The notes under the pieces: model-generated | What the model was told of the DNA's origin: nothing | Seen by the model: only the letters and a program-made list of their open reading frames with translations | Databases searched by the model: none | Part shown: positions 11,086 through 20,998 of the stretch, piece by piece | How the letters are laid out: every line of letters begins with the position of its first letter | Numbering within the stretch: position 1 is the first letter of the stretch | Source of the DNA: Leuctra nigra | Taxonomy: Eukaryota > Arthropoda > Insecta > Plecoptera > Leuctridae | NCBI GenBank assembly: GCA_934045905.1 | Contig: OW203762.1 | Span: 54,957,411-55,021,410, forward strand | Length of the DNA stretch: 64,000 nt | Reading direction: 5' to 3' | Made by a program: the position numbers and the translations under genes

Positions 11086-12711
11086 CACTAGAAAGATGTC
11101 CAAGTGGTGGAAAGTAAATCGCTGCTCGGATCTGAGGGAAATTTGAATAGAAATAGGCTTCGAATGGGTAAACGAGAACGCGCGGCGGCTGAAGTTATTC
11201 TAAGGTTGGATCAGAGAAGAGGGATTTGTGAAGAAATTCCAATGATATATCCGCAAGAAGCCGGCAGGCGCGCATCTGCGGCGGAGTTCCGCCATTCAGA
11301 ATATTGTAATTCAATACACTTGAGTGGTTGTGTCGAGCTAATAACCCAGTTGCTAATAATTCACGTATACCTTTCAGAAAAGATAACGTAAATAATCTAT
11401 TATCTCTGGTAAACGATGGATCGAGCGCCTCTGGCGGCGCGACGTGGAGGCTCGTCCATCACACGGCATCTCGCATTCGGCGAGTTGTTCGAACACAATG
11501 CGACGCGCATGAGGATATTGAGGTGATGGCAGATAAATCTATCCTGCCCGTCGCCATTATGCGGCGGGAGGCCAGCGGCTGAATAATGCCAACTTGCCAG
11601 TTCTGAGCGCAGAAAATCCGCGCGGTGCGGAGGAAATACAACAAAGTAAGAGCAGATAAGAGCCCGATGAAACTCGGCCTTTCTTACAGAATATTGCCGC
11701 GACAGAAGAGATTTCCGATATTTCTATTACGAAGTCTGAAGCGAGGTGATCCTTGGAGCGATTCGCAAGGTTTACGGCTTGAAATAATTCCGGCGCAGGT
11801 TGGAATTTAGGGGTTTTTAAATCGATAATGAAAAGTGGAATTATGTAACCTAATTAATATACATTATTCGTGTGATTTTCTGTACGCTCTCGTAGTGGCA
11901 CGAAAATCATAATTACACTTTCTCAAGAGTAAGACACGAAAATAATACGAAGTCGAGACAATTTTATTCTGATGTCTTTTGGATGTTTTCAATTAATTTT
12001 TCTAAGACTCCGTTTCCTTCCAGTAACGCGTTTTCTTAATTACGACGGTCTCAATTTTAAATAAAAACTAATAATTTATCTCCGGCGTCTGAGAAACCGT
12101 AATAAAGAGAAGACGCTTCTTTGAGCGGACGGCAAGTGACTCTTTGTATTCAACTGACAAAGGACTTTTCCTAAAATGAAGACAAGTTTCCCTGAGCTTA
12201 CAATATGGCTACTATATTATTACACACTTCTTTTGAATAGCACAAATGAGAATAGACTCATTTTAACGTAAGGAGTAGAATAATCTTTTTGTCCAAAGCA
12301 TGAGTTTGTAATAAACTGACAAGAATGGATAAAAGACTCGCACCATTTTTGTTAAAGTGTTAAAATGAACAAAACAGACAGACATAAACGGATACATGAA
12401 AATGTGCTGCATACGTGCAATATTACACGACTCTGCGTTGCACCGAACATGATTAATTATCCATCAGACTGTCACGTGATATTCTACACGTTGTCAGAGC
12501 AAGTTGCACTGTCACGTGATATTCCGCCATGTTGCGGCTCTTGACACTTCATTAGTACACTCAATTGACAACTTTAAATAGGTTCAACTAGTACAAGATA
12601 ATCCATGCATTCAACTCGCCAATGGATAATACTTTTACTTCATAACGAGAAATGACGCTGAAAATATCCACTTAAAATCATCACATATTGTAAAGCCCTA
12701 TGCTAAAAAGG

Positions 12712-12763
12712 CATGGTTCGTCATAGGGCAGGTTCATCATAGGACATGGTTCATTATAGGGCC
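12712..12763 (+). repeat. Short degenerate tandem repeat, three copies
   Basis: Three imperfect copies of a 16-18-bp unit of the form CATGGTTCxTCATAGGG. They lie immediately beside the SINE insertion. Confidence 0.55.
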
Positions 12764-13079
12764 GGTGTCAATGTTTTTTTTTGTCTTTTGTCTGGGGCTT
12801 AACGTCGCACTGTTCTGCAGCGAGGCTAATGGCGACGGATGAATGATTATGATGATGATTGGGAGATGATGATGAAGAGTAGGTTAGGATGGAAGGTGGG
12901 AAGGAGGCGGTCGTGGCCTATTAGTAGGGTACCTTCCCAGCATTTGCCTATCGACTGAGGGAAAACCACGAAAAAACCCCAGTCAGGAAGGACGGCCGCG
13001 GGAATCGAACCCGGGCCTCCGGAATACAAGCTCAGAGCGTTAACCACTCACCCAACCTGTTCCGTTAGGTGTCAATGTT
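12764..13079 (-). mobile_element. tRNA-derived SINE with 12-bp target duplication
   Basis: The 12-mer GGTGTCAATGTT is present at 12764-12775 and again at 13068-13079, bracketing a roughly 292-bp element. On the minus strand the element starts with a tRNA-like head: an A-box-like GAGTGGTTAACGC segment, then a B box GGTTCGATTCC (in the 13000-13012 area), which together form a pol III internal promoter. A body follows, and it ends in an A-rich tail, seen on the plus strand as the T run at 12776-12782 and TTTTGTC. Head, tail and perfect duplication are the hallmarks of LINE-mediated insertion, and the intact duplication suggests a fairly young copy. The 66-codon minus frame inside it is not a gene. 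Confidence 0.9.
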
Positions 13080-14500
13080 GGAGAAAACATTATTATCATT
13101 GCAGTGCAGTACAACACACCTGTCGAAGATACCAAGGAGACCAACGACTTGACAACCCATACGAAAAACAGAGCAACATCATAGCACGGGTCCCACAACC
13201 CGCTCTGTCGAGACACTGATAACAGATGGAGGGAGGTCGTCACACTAACCCCCAAACATCTCAGTCTCTCTGGCCCAACGGCAGCAACCAGGCTTGAACA
13301 ACACGTCACCCATCCAAGTACTGCCCGACACTGGAACATAAGCTTTTTATTTCTCACATTGTTGAGTGGTAATGACAAAATTGGTTTCATAAAAATATCG
13401 ACAGAATTTTTTTCGGGAAGTAGTGGAAACTTACGTCATTATTTTATCACTGTTTTGAGTAATTTCACAAAATATAATAAAATAAGTGCATCTTATTTTA
13501 AAGATGCAAATTTCGCACTTCTACTTGTCGCAAGCTTCTTCAACTCTGCCACATTCTCTCGCCATGTAATAATGTTCCTCTCTCATGGCATGATCTAGAA
13601 GTACATCTATGTAACTCATACATAACCCAGTGCACCGAGCAACAGCAACCGCCAACATCGACAACCACGCAGAAGTGATTTCAAGCTTTGCTCGAAGTCT
13701 CCGTACAACAGAATCAATAGTTACAAGGTTTGTCGAGGCATACGGATGGCTCAGACCAAATGCGGGCTTTAATTATTTATTCAGAGAGATTCACCCCCTT
13801 TATCTCAGAATTCACAACACCCCCGTTGAGAATTGAAACCGGTGTAGGCTAACACAGGGGACATTTAGATTCTACGATAAGTAATTGCATAATTACATTA
13901 ATACATACATTAAAAAATCAATAGTTTATTATGAATTACGCAAAGGGAAAAGCAGTATACACGCGATATAATTGACATCAGCGCTCAGGGTGTAGGATTC
14001 ATTAGGGAATAAGGCGATATGACTCACGTGGTCGGTTCATATCGAGTTCCTTTGTTTTCATCCCTTCTACTTGACACACGACGTCAATTCAACTTATTAC
14101 AATCGAAGAAACTCCGTTGTTGCAGTTTCTTTCCCCGCTCACAGATTTCATCTCGGTGAATTAGGTTCCTGACATTACCCTACGTTCTCTGGATTATAGG
14201 CAGCCCGTCGAGCACAGCTGTACTGCGGGTTGCGGAATACAAACAGTCGCGAGGAAGTCAAACAAGTGACTGTACACGGGAGTTCTCTGCGAGTGGAGGA
14301 TGACGAATGAGAGAGAGAGAGGAGCGGTCTTTCTCTTTTTCCACGCGAGACGAGATAATGGTTCCAGGCGAGACTGAATATTGCAGCACGCGGGGTTATG
14401 TATTCCAGTTGGTCATTCTGGACATTAGTCTGGACTCCAGTCTCCAGACCACGCTACATATTATTCAAGCCCTCAACTCGCGGGCTTTACGCGTGGCATA
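13080..14500. other. Stretch without a supported gene
   Basis: No exon, repeat or RNA gene is recognised. Open frames are 116 codons or shorter and lack known motifs. Confidence 0.5.
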
Positions 14501-14830
14501 CGCGTTGAATGAATACAATATGACAGTTATACGCGTTGAATGAATACAATATGACAGTTATACGTATGAATGAATACAATATGACCGTTATACGCGTGAA
14601 TGAATACAATATGACAGTTATACGTATGAATGTATACAATATGACAGTTTTACGCGTGAATGAATACAATATGACAGTTATACGCGTTGAATGAATACAA
14701 TATGACAGTTATACGCGTGGATGAATACAATATGACAGTTATACGCGTTGAATGAATACAATATGACAGTTATACGCGTTGAATGAATACAATATGACAG
14801 TTTTACACGTTGAATGAATACAATATGACA
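14501..14830 (+). repeat. Minisatellite, 30-31-bp unit, about 11 copies
   Basis: Eleven copies of a unit of the form CGCGTTGAATGAATACAATA plus TGACAGTTATA. Two length classes occur, with GCGTT or GCGT/GTAT at the junction (31 or 30 bp). The short frames on the minus strand that read as Tyr/Ile/Thr-rich repeats are by-products. Confidence 0.9.
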
Positions 14831-15967
14831 ACATCGCCGAAAAGTTATATTATATTTAGTATTGAAACTATTAGCTTCTTATAAACACTTTTCTTAATTG
14901 TTCAGGAGATTTTTCAGTAAATCGTATTAAAGATAAGTTTCAGTGGAACCTTTTCAAAACAGCAACGAATATGTTGATCATATTTATAATCAGACGAAAA
15001 CAGTCGACTTCTTCAATTACTGAAGCTCGTCTGTCTGTAGACATTAATATTATGGTTTGATAAATGTATCAAACACGTTTATGTCTTTTTGCACGTTTTT
15101 ACATTTTTCAAGTACGTGGTTTTGAAGAATGTGATTTAGAGGAATGTCTTTTGTCTGAACAGCACAAGTTTTTGTAATAATACGAAATGATTTTTTTTTT
15201 TTTTAGTTTAAAAAGTCAAAAATGGAAAAAGTGCATTGAAGAGGTTTTGATGTTAAAGTATCAGTATTGCTTTTGTTTCTTTGTACGAAACATGAAATAA
15301 CCCGATAAAGCAATTCAGATTTGTATAGAATTGTAGAATTGTGTTCCTTGATACGCTGAATAATCCACGCTTATGTTTAAAATAGTTTCATTCTGCGGGC
15401 CAAGTTGTGGAAACATGTACTTTGGTTACTGATTGGTTCCGCGGAGCTCGGATGTTACGCAGGTGTAGAATATCTCTGAAACTTGAGACAAAGCTCTGGC
15501 AACTTCAACGTAGTAAACAAGATGACGACCAATCAAAACAAGAGTAATTCGGATAATGTTTCAAGTGCTCTGGGCTCCAGAGTTCCAGCCAACACTCCAG
15601 CTGGAGGTCAAGACACATCGCTCATCCTGGAACACCTCCAGCTGGAGTCAAAGCGGAATAAACATAAGTTACATTTCACAACAAAAAATAATGCTTTGAG
15701 ATCGAGTCAAAGCCGGGTTCAGTAAGATTAATGCCAGCCTTTACAAGCGTTCTGAGAGAGTTTATACCATCAAACAAACATTCATTAGAAATGGAATATG
15801 AAAAGCACATTACAAAGCCAGGCTTTTCTTTTCTTGTATCAGAAAACATTTTTTTATTATTAAATTATTTCTCACAGCTCTCCCCTTTAAATTTGTCGTT
15901 TTAAGTGAGGAGTTAAACCTTTAGGGGATTGAAACTCTTGTAGTATTTCTTGTGCATGCTCTATTGT
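14831..15967. other. Stretch without a supported gene
   Basis: AT-rich. It contains a T run at 15189-15204. The 80-codon plus frame at 15483-15725 has no recognisable domain. Confidence 0.5.
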
Positions 15968-15982
15968 GCTGCCCCCTGCTGA
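15968..15982 (-). promoter_or_regulatory. CTCF-like site
   Basis: The minus strand reads TCAGCAGGGGGCAGC, which matches 14 of 15 positions of the CTCF consensus CCASYAGRKGGCRSY. It lies about 60 bp before the 44-bp minisatellite. Binding is inferred from sequence only. Confidence 0.4.
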
Positions 15983-16040
15983 GGAGTTCGCATAATAAAG
16001 ACGCTTGAGTGAACTAAATGCAGCGCTGCGGGGGCTTCGT

Positions 16041-16697
16041 GACTCAGCCCGCAGCAACAGCTGGCTGAGACGGTGGAGGTGCCAGACTCAGCCCGCAGCA
16101 ACAGCTGGCTGAGTCGGTGGAGGTGCCGGACTCAGCCCGCAGCAACAGCTGGCTGAGTCGGTGGAGGTGCCGGACTCAGCCCGCAGCAACAGCTGACTGA
16201 GTCGGTGGAGGTGCCGGACTCAGCCCGCAGCAACAGCTGGCTGAGACAGTGGAGGTGCCAGACTCAGCCCGCAGCAACAGCTGGCTGAGACGGTGGAGGT
16301 GCCGCACTCAGCCCGCAGCAACAGCTGACTGAGTCGGTGGAGGTACCGGACTCAGCCCGCAGCAACAGCTGGCTGAGACAGTGGAGGTGCCAGACTCAGC
16401 CCGCAGCAACAGCTGGCTGAGACGGTGGAGGTGCCGCACTCAGCCCGCAGCAACAGCTGACTGAATCGGTGGAGGTGCCGGACTCAGCCCGCAGCAACAG
16501 CTGGCTGAGACAGTGGAGGTGCCAGACTCAGTTCGCAGCAACAGCTGGCTGAGACGGTGGAGGTGCCGCACTCAGCCCGCAGCAACAGCTGACTGAGACG
16601 GTGGAGGTGCCGCACTCAGCCCGCAGCAACAGCTGACTGAATCGGTGGAGGTGCCAGACTCAGCCCGCAGCAACAAGCGAGATGGTGGAGGTGCCGG
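16041..16697 (+). repeat. Minisatellite, 44-bp unit, about 15 copies
   Basis: The unit starts GACTCAGCCCGCAGCAACAG and ends GGTGGAGGTGCCA/G, with a 44-bp period (starts at 16041, 16085 and so on). Each copy contains an inverted pair, GACTCAGC and GCTGAGTC. In many copies the second arm is GCTGAGAC, which breaks one pair. The variants (GACGG, GTCGG, GACAG, GATGG) recur in a patchwork, suggesting block duplications of several units. The last copy (about 16656-16697) is shortened. Confidence 0.9.
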
Positions 16698-17625
16698 TTT
16701 AAAACTCGTAGCTTTGTAAGCAAAATGTTTTACATATGTTTATTTTGAATGAACTAATGCACTATTCCAATTAAATTAACTATTATACACACATTGGTCT
16801 GCGAACAATGAACTACCTAGTCTTGATCTGTTGTAAGCTGTAATCATGATGATGTTTCGCTGGCGGCCATTCTGTTTGTGTGACGTCACACAGCAGGTAT
16901 TACTACGCCGTTTTGTCTCACGTTAATTCTTCACGTCAAAGGAGAAGACAAATGTGTGTTCAACTAAATTCACTCGACTCAATTATGTCAAATGACAAAA
17001 TGGATTACAAAATATGACGTCGCGAGTTAGGAGTGAGTTTGCGAGATCATGAGACAAAGAGAGATCCAACATGGCGGACTCTTCCTTCCTTCGACAAGAA
17101 AACATAACTCAATTCGCATCAAATGGCTTTGTGCTCTCTACAGGGCTTTGATGTTAACGACGTTTTTACATCAACATTGCGTCATCCGCACATTGTTTTA
17201 AAGTCACTAATTAACCAGTGTTAATTTAATTTTAGCTGAAAATACGCGAATGAAACCACATCAACGATTGTAACGGAATAACAGTTGAGTAACTCAGTTC
17301 TTGAGTTTGGAAACGCAAGACAATGGACACAAATTCCATTTCAGCTTTAATATGCTCTTTAGTTGGTTTATACTAATACTGTTAGTCATTGAGAAGTTAC
17401 GTTTATCGCTCTTCATTTCATTCCACATTATTATTATATAGATACCTAATGTGATTCACCATTTGTGAAGTTATCCTCTCTAGCCAAGAACTAACTCGAA
17501 GTCAATACAGGTAATTTCATGGCAAGAAACATAATTGGAAGTGATGATATATCCAATTGGCAAATATAATGAAACATTGACGGACCATTAAGAGCCACGG
17601 TTCAGTATTGGGACGCGTTAGGTTC
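16698..17625. other. Stretch without a supported gene, with promoter-like motifs
   Basis: It holds the 16-bp palindrome TGTGTGACGTCACACA (16877-16892), GGCGGCCATTCTG (about 16862-16874) and AACATGGCGGAC (about 17068-17079), both YY1/Pho-like, and repeated TGACG half sites. No transcription start or exon could be defined. Confidence 0.4.
16877..16892. promoter_or_regulatory. 16-bp palindrome centred on a CRE
   Basis: TGTGTGACGTCACACA is a perfect palindrome containing the full CRE octamer TGACGTCA (16881-16888). Confidence 0.4.
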
Positions 17626-18176
17626 TTAAGGAGGGATGCCCAAGTAGATTTTCCGAAAAAAAAATTTGTTGAAATGTACGACTTTTATTAATTTTTTCAA
17701 CATTTCAACTATATTTTTATGTAAAAGTTTCATCAAATGTCTTTTAACTTGCAACTCTCGAATTATATTGAGTTTTCAATATGATGTCTTCGGAAGATTA
17801 AGAAATTTTAACACAGGAGATATAGGAAAATTATTTAGAATTTGGCGCAATACTTTTAAAAACGTACGGCTAGGTGTATATATAAAAATCTTAATAAATA
17901 CCTCTATGTCTAATACACATAATATTAGTTTTTGGAAAAAATCTATCGGTGGAAAATAGTTTAAATCTAATATTTACTAGGAAAATTACCGTGTTTTTTC
18001 GACTTACCATGTTAAAGATAGGGCTAACTTGAATTTATAAAGTGATATATCTTGGAAATTAGTTCGGCTACCCCCCTTTTTCTTGCGTTTATATGGTGCA
18101 CAAGGGAATTGTCTATTAAATAAGCATATTAATTCAAATATCTATCGGAGACCTCTACTTGGGCATCCCCCCTTAA
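17626..18176 (+). mobile_element. TTAA-flanked MITE, copy 1
   Basis: TTAA at 17626-17629 and at 18173-18176 bracket a 543-bp element with 19-bp terminal inverted repeats. The left end GGAGGGATGCCCAAGTAGA (17630-17648) pairs with the complement of the right end at 18154-18172, with one difference. TTAA duplication is the signature of piggyBac-type transposition, though the terminal sequence is not one I recognise. A near-identical copy in the same orientation is at 45721-46270, and a diverged relative is at 4544-4975. There is no transposase. The roughly 95-codon frame inside is not conserved: one-base indels shift it between copies. Confidence 0.88.
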
Positions 18177-18233
18177 AAGTATTTTTATACAGTTTTGTCT
18201 TCGCATTGACAGAATTGAAATAAGTCAATTAGT

Positions 18234-18353
18234 ACGCACATTTCAAGTTCATTGTACTAAACAATGACACACACTGGAGTAAAATTAGACCCAGAGTCAG
18301 AGTGTACTCTGGTGTGTGACAATATTTAGTAAATTGAGCTTACAAAGTGCATT
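18234..18353. repeat. Inverted repeat, about 48-bp arms, short loop
   Basis: The arms at about 18234-18281 and 18305-18353 pair with scattered mismatches over blocks such as TACTAAA, CACACAC and GAGTA. The loop is about 23 bp. It resembles a very small MITE or foldback, but no target duplication is certain. Confidence 0.6.
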
Positions 18354-20551
18354 GTTACTCCTTGATTATTTAAAATTCTGTTCGTGTGAAGACAAATCTC
18401 GAAATTCTCTTTAATAAAGAATCGCAAAAATACATACGTAGAAAATACTTCTCCAAAATATCAAATCGCATGTTAACTAAATGAGGGAGGGGCGGGGAGG
18501 GGGGTCATGAGCCAACTCAATATCATGATATCATTCACTCTACATCGAGCTTTGCTGCAATAAATGAGCAAAACCACCGAAAAATCAATAAATCCCTTTA
18601 GCTTGCTGCATGTAGCTTGATGTGTCATTTGAGATATACCACGTTAATGGTATTTTATTACCTTGTCGATACACTAGATTGATAGAAATTCGTTATCAGC
18701 CATTATCAAAACAAAAAAAACACATATCATTTCACTACAACAAAGTGGAGAGACAGTTTTTCCACTATTAAAACTATGTAACATTATCAAGCAGTCCACA
18801 CATCAGCCCCCTGTCACGCACTTGTCGTTACAGCCGAGCCTAGTGACACGTGGTCAATGAATTATGTCCGGCAAACCCATTGCCTAGCCACGACACAGAT
18901 AAGTGGAATGCCTGCGCGGGGTCTGAGCCCGATACCCCGCTTATTGGCGCAGTCCGGCCTTGACACGCGACCTGTGTCCCCCGCCGCCAGAGCACGCCAT
19001 CGGCAGCGAACAATTACACAGACTGAGTGTGAAACTTCAACGCGCCCAAGTGAAAAACAAAATGGACGGGAAACACTTCCGACATCCACGAGCAAGAAAT
19101 GTGTTTTCTGATCTGAGAACGAGGCTGTCAGTAAGTGGAGTAGAAATGACATATCAATGTCTTCCGACATCTATGAGAGTAGCAATCCAAAATCTACCAT
19201 ATTGAATTTCATCTTTTTCTTATTACCTGGACGCTCGTGCTGTGCCAACAAACCACACAGCTCTATAAAGTAAAATAGCACCCACTTTACTTAACTCGAC
19301 ACGAAAACTTCCACAAAAAGCTTTCGAAATCGGTACTTTACATTTACAATCTGCATAAGTTAAGTGTGTAATCCATATTTTAAGATCTGTACGTGAAATA
19401 CGCGCCCAACGGCGGACATAGTAGAACAATATCTCCCGAATGCATCGTGTTTCATGTAGGGTTTACCATCTCGCAGGCCTATTAAACGTTATTGCCTCTT
19501 ACTGGGCGGAAAATGTAATCAGCAGCAGGTACGGGAGTTAGAACCAAGGTGGCCGTGAATATTGCAGACCTCATTGTTCCAAACATAATTACTCTTTTAT
19601 AGGCCATTATTAAAGACGAGTCACAGAATATTTCAATGTTGCTCGTCAACCGGTGGGCTGAAATTAATAATGTCACTACTTGTCGTTTGATGCGATTATC
19701 TTCCTCACAGAATGAATCTGGGAGAAACTGGAGCTCTGCACGACCTTGAACTTATTCACAGGATTTTCAAAGAACCAATATTCTTGTATAGAAATCCGAT
19801 TATTTCTCCAATTTGAATAAACATTTCTTTCGTTTTCTTTCTCTGCTCGGAGTTTCCACTCGAACGATAAACCGAGGAGCCGGAGTTATCTTTCAAGATC
19901 TTGGTTTCTTTTCCACATTAGCGGCGTGGAGATCGCGAAGGATCGGCTTCCGAGGAGAGTTGGTCAAACTAATCAAAACACTGATGTGAATCGGGTCGGA
20001 TTCGATTATAAATGTCTCTCTCAGGTTGACTTGCTGCAAGGAAAGATGAGTTCTTCAGGGACAATGTAAGCGAAACTCGGTGTCTTACGAACTTACAAAC
20101 TGATCGAAAACTCAATTTTCATAAAAAATATATTGGTTTCATTTCCTTTGGGCTCGTAACGATGTTTGTTACGTGAATTCCACTTTGATCGAGAATTTAG
20201 TTTATTTAGAATACAAATCGCGCGTTGTCCTCATGTAGTGTCGGTTTCTTTGAGCCTGACTGTACTCACATGAATTACTTATGTTCACTTGGGCGTCGCC
20301 ATTGCCGCTCCTGACCCGGCACCTCCACCGCGTGGCAATCTTGCAACACTGTATGACGTATCACCTCATTATCAATGTCGAATAACGACGCTAAATTGCG
20401 GCATAATTAGTTTTTCCAGGTACGTTAATCTGTCTTTGGCTATGAATTGCAAATACGTGTCCGCGTGCCGGCCGCTATTGACACGAATGCCGTGCGATTA
20501 GACGTATCGCGAGCAAGCGGACAGACGGCCCACACTTCCTGGGAAAACGTC
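18354..20551. other. Stretch without a supported gene
   Basis: A GC-richer section at 18860-19110 has overlapping frames of about 80-100 codons on both strands with no known domain. CCGGCACCTCCACCG at 20316-20330 is an inverted copy of the GGTGGAGGTGCCGG motif of the 16-kb minisatellite. Confidence 0.45.
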
Positions 20552-20998
20552 AGGAAAGAAGCAGAAAGCTCGGCGCGGCGTCTTCGCTGTCTACATCCTC
20601 GTCCTTTACAATGACCTTGAAGTAGGAAAGAAGCAGAATGCTCGGCGCGGCGCGGCGTCTTCGCTGTTCACATCCTCGTCCTTTACAATGACCTTGAAGT
20701 AGGAAAGAAGCAGAAAGCTCGGCGCGGCGTCTTCGCTGTTCACATCCTCGTCCTTTACAATGACCTTGAAGTAGGAAAGAAGCAGAATGCTCGGCGCGGC
20801 GCGGCGTCTTCGCTGTTCACATCCTCGTCCTTTACAATGACCTTGAAGTAGGAAAGAAGCAGAAAGCTCGGCGCGGCGTCTTCGCTGTTCACATCCTCGT
20901 CCTTTACAATGACCTTGAAGTAGGACAGAAGCAGAAAGCTCGGCGCGGCGTCTTCACTTTTACATCCTCGTCCTTTACAATGACCTTGGAGTAGGAAC
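20552..20998. repeat. Tandem array with alternating 72- and 77-bp units
   Basis: Unit starts (AGGAAAGAAGCAGAA) are at 20552, 20624, 20701, 20773, 20850 and 20922, giving steps of 72, 77, 72, 77 and 72. The 77-bp form has an extra GCGGC in the GGCGCGGCG segment and reads GAATGCTCGG where the 72-bp form reads GAAAGCTCGG. The array is therefore a 149-bp dimer repeat, a small higher-order structure. The minus-strand frame across it is repeat-derived. Confidence 0.9.

Larger units (their letters stand above)
9369..12711. other. Stretch without a supported gene
   Basis: It holds a C-rich run near 9671-9698, two adjacent palindromes (10353-10390), two copies of the GGTGGAGGTGCCGG motif (10627-10667) and a CRE octamer (11078-11085). 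The section at 11100-11810 is comparatively GC-rich with several 60-95-codon frames, but no splice-flanked exon or known domain is recognisable. It could be a conserved regulatory region or a decayed repeat. Confidence 0.45.

Noticed and set aside
17666..17959. Roughly 95-codon frame inside both TTAA MITE copies as a conserved small protein
   Set aside because: A one-base indel near the start puts the frame differently relative to the ATG in the two copies. The similarity is at DNA level only.
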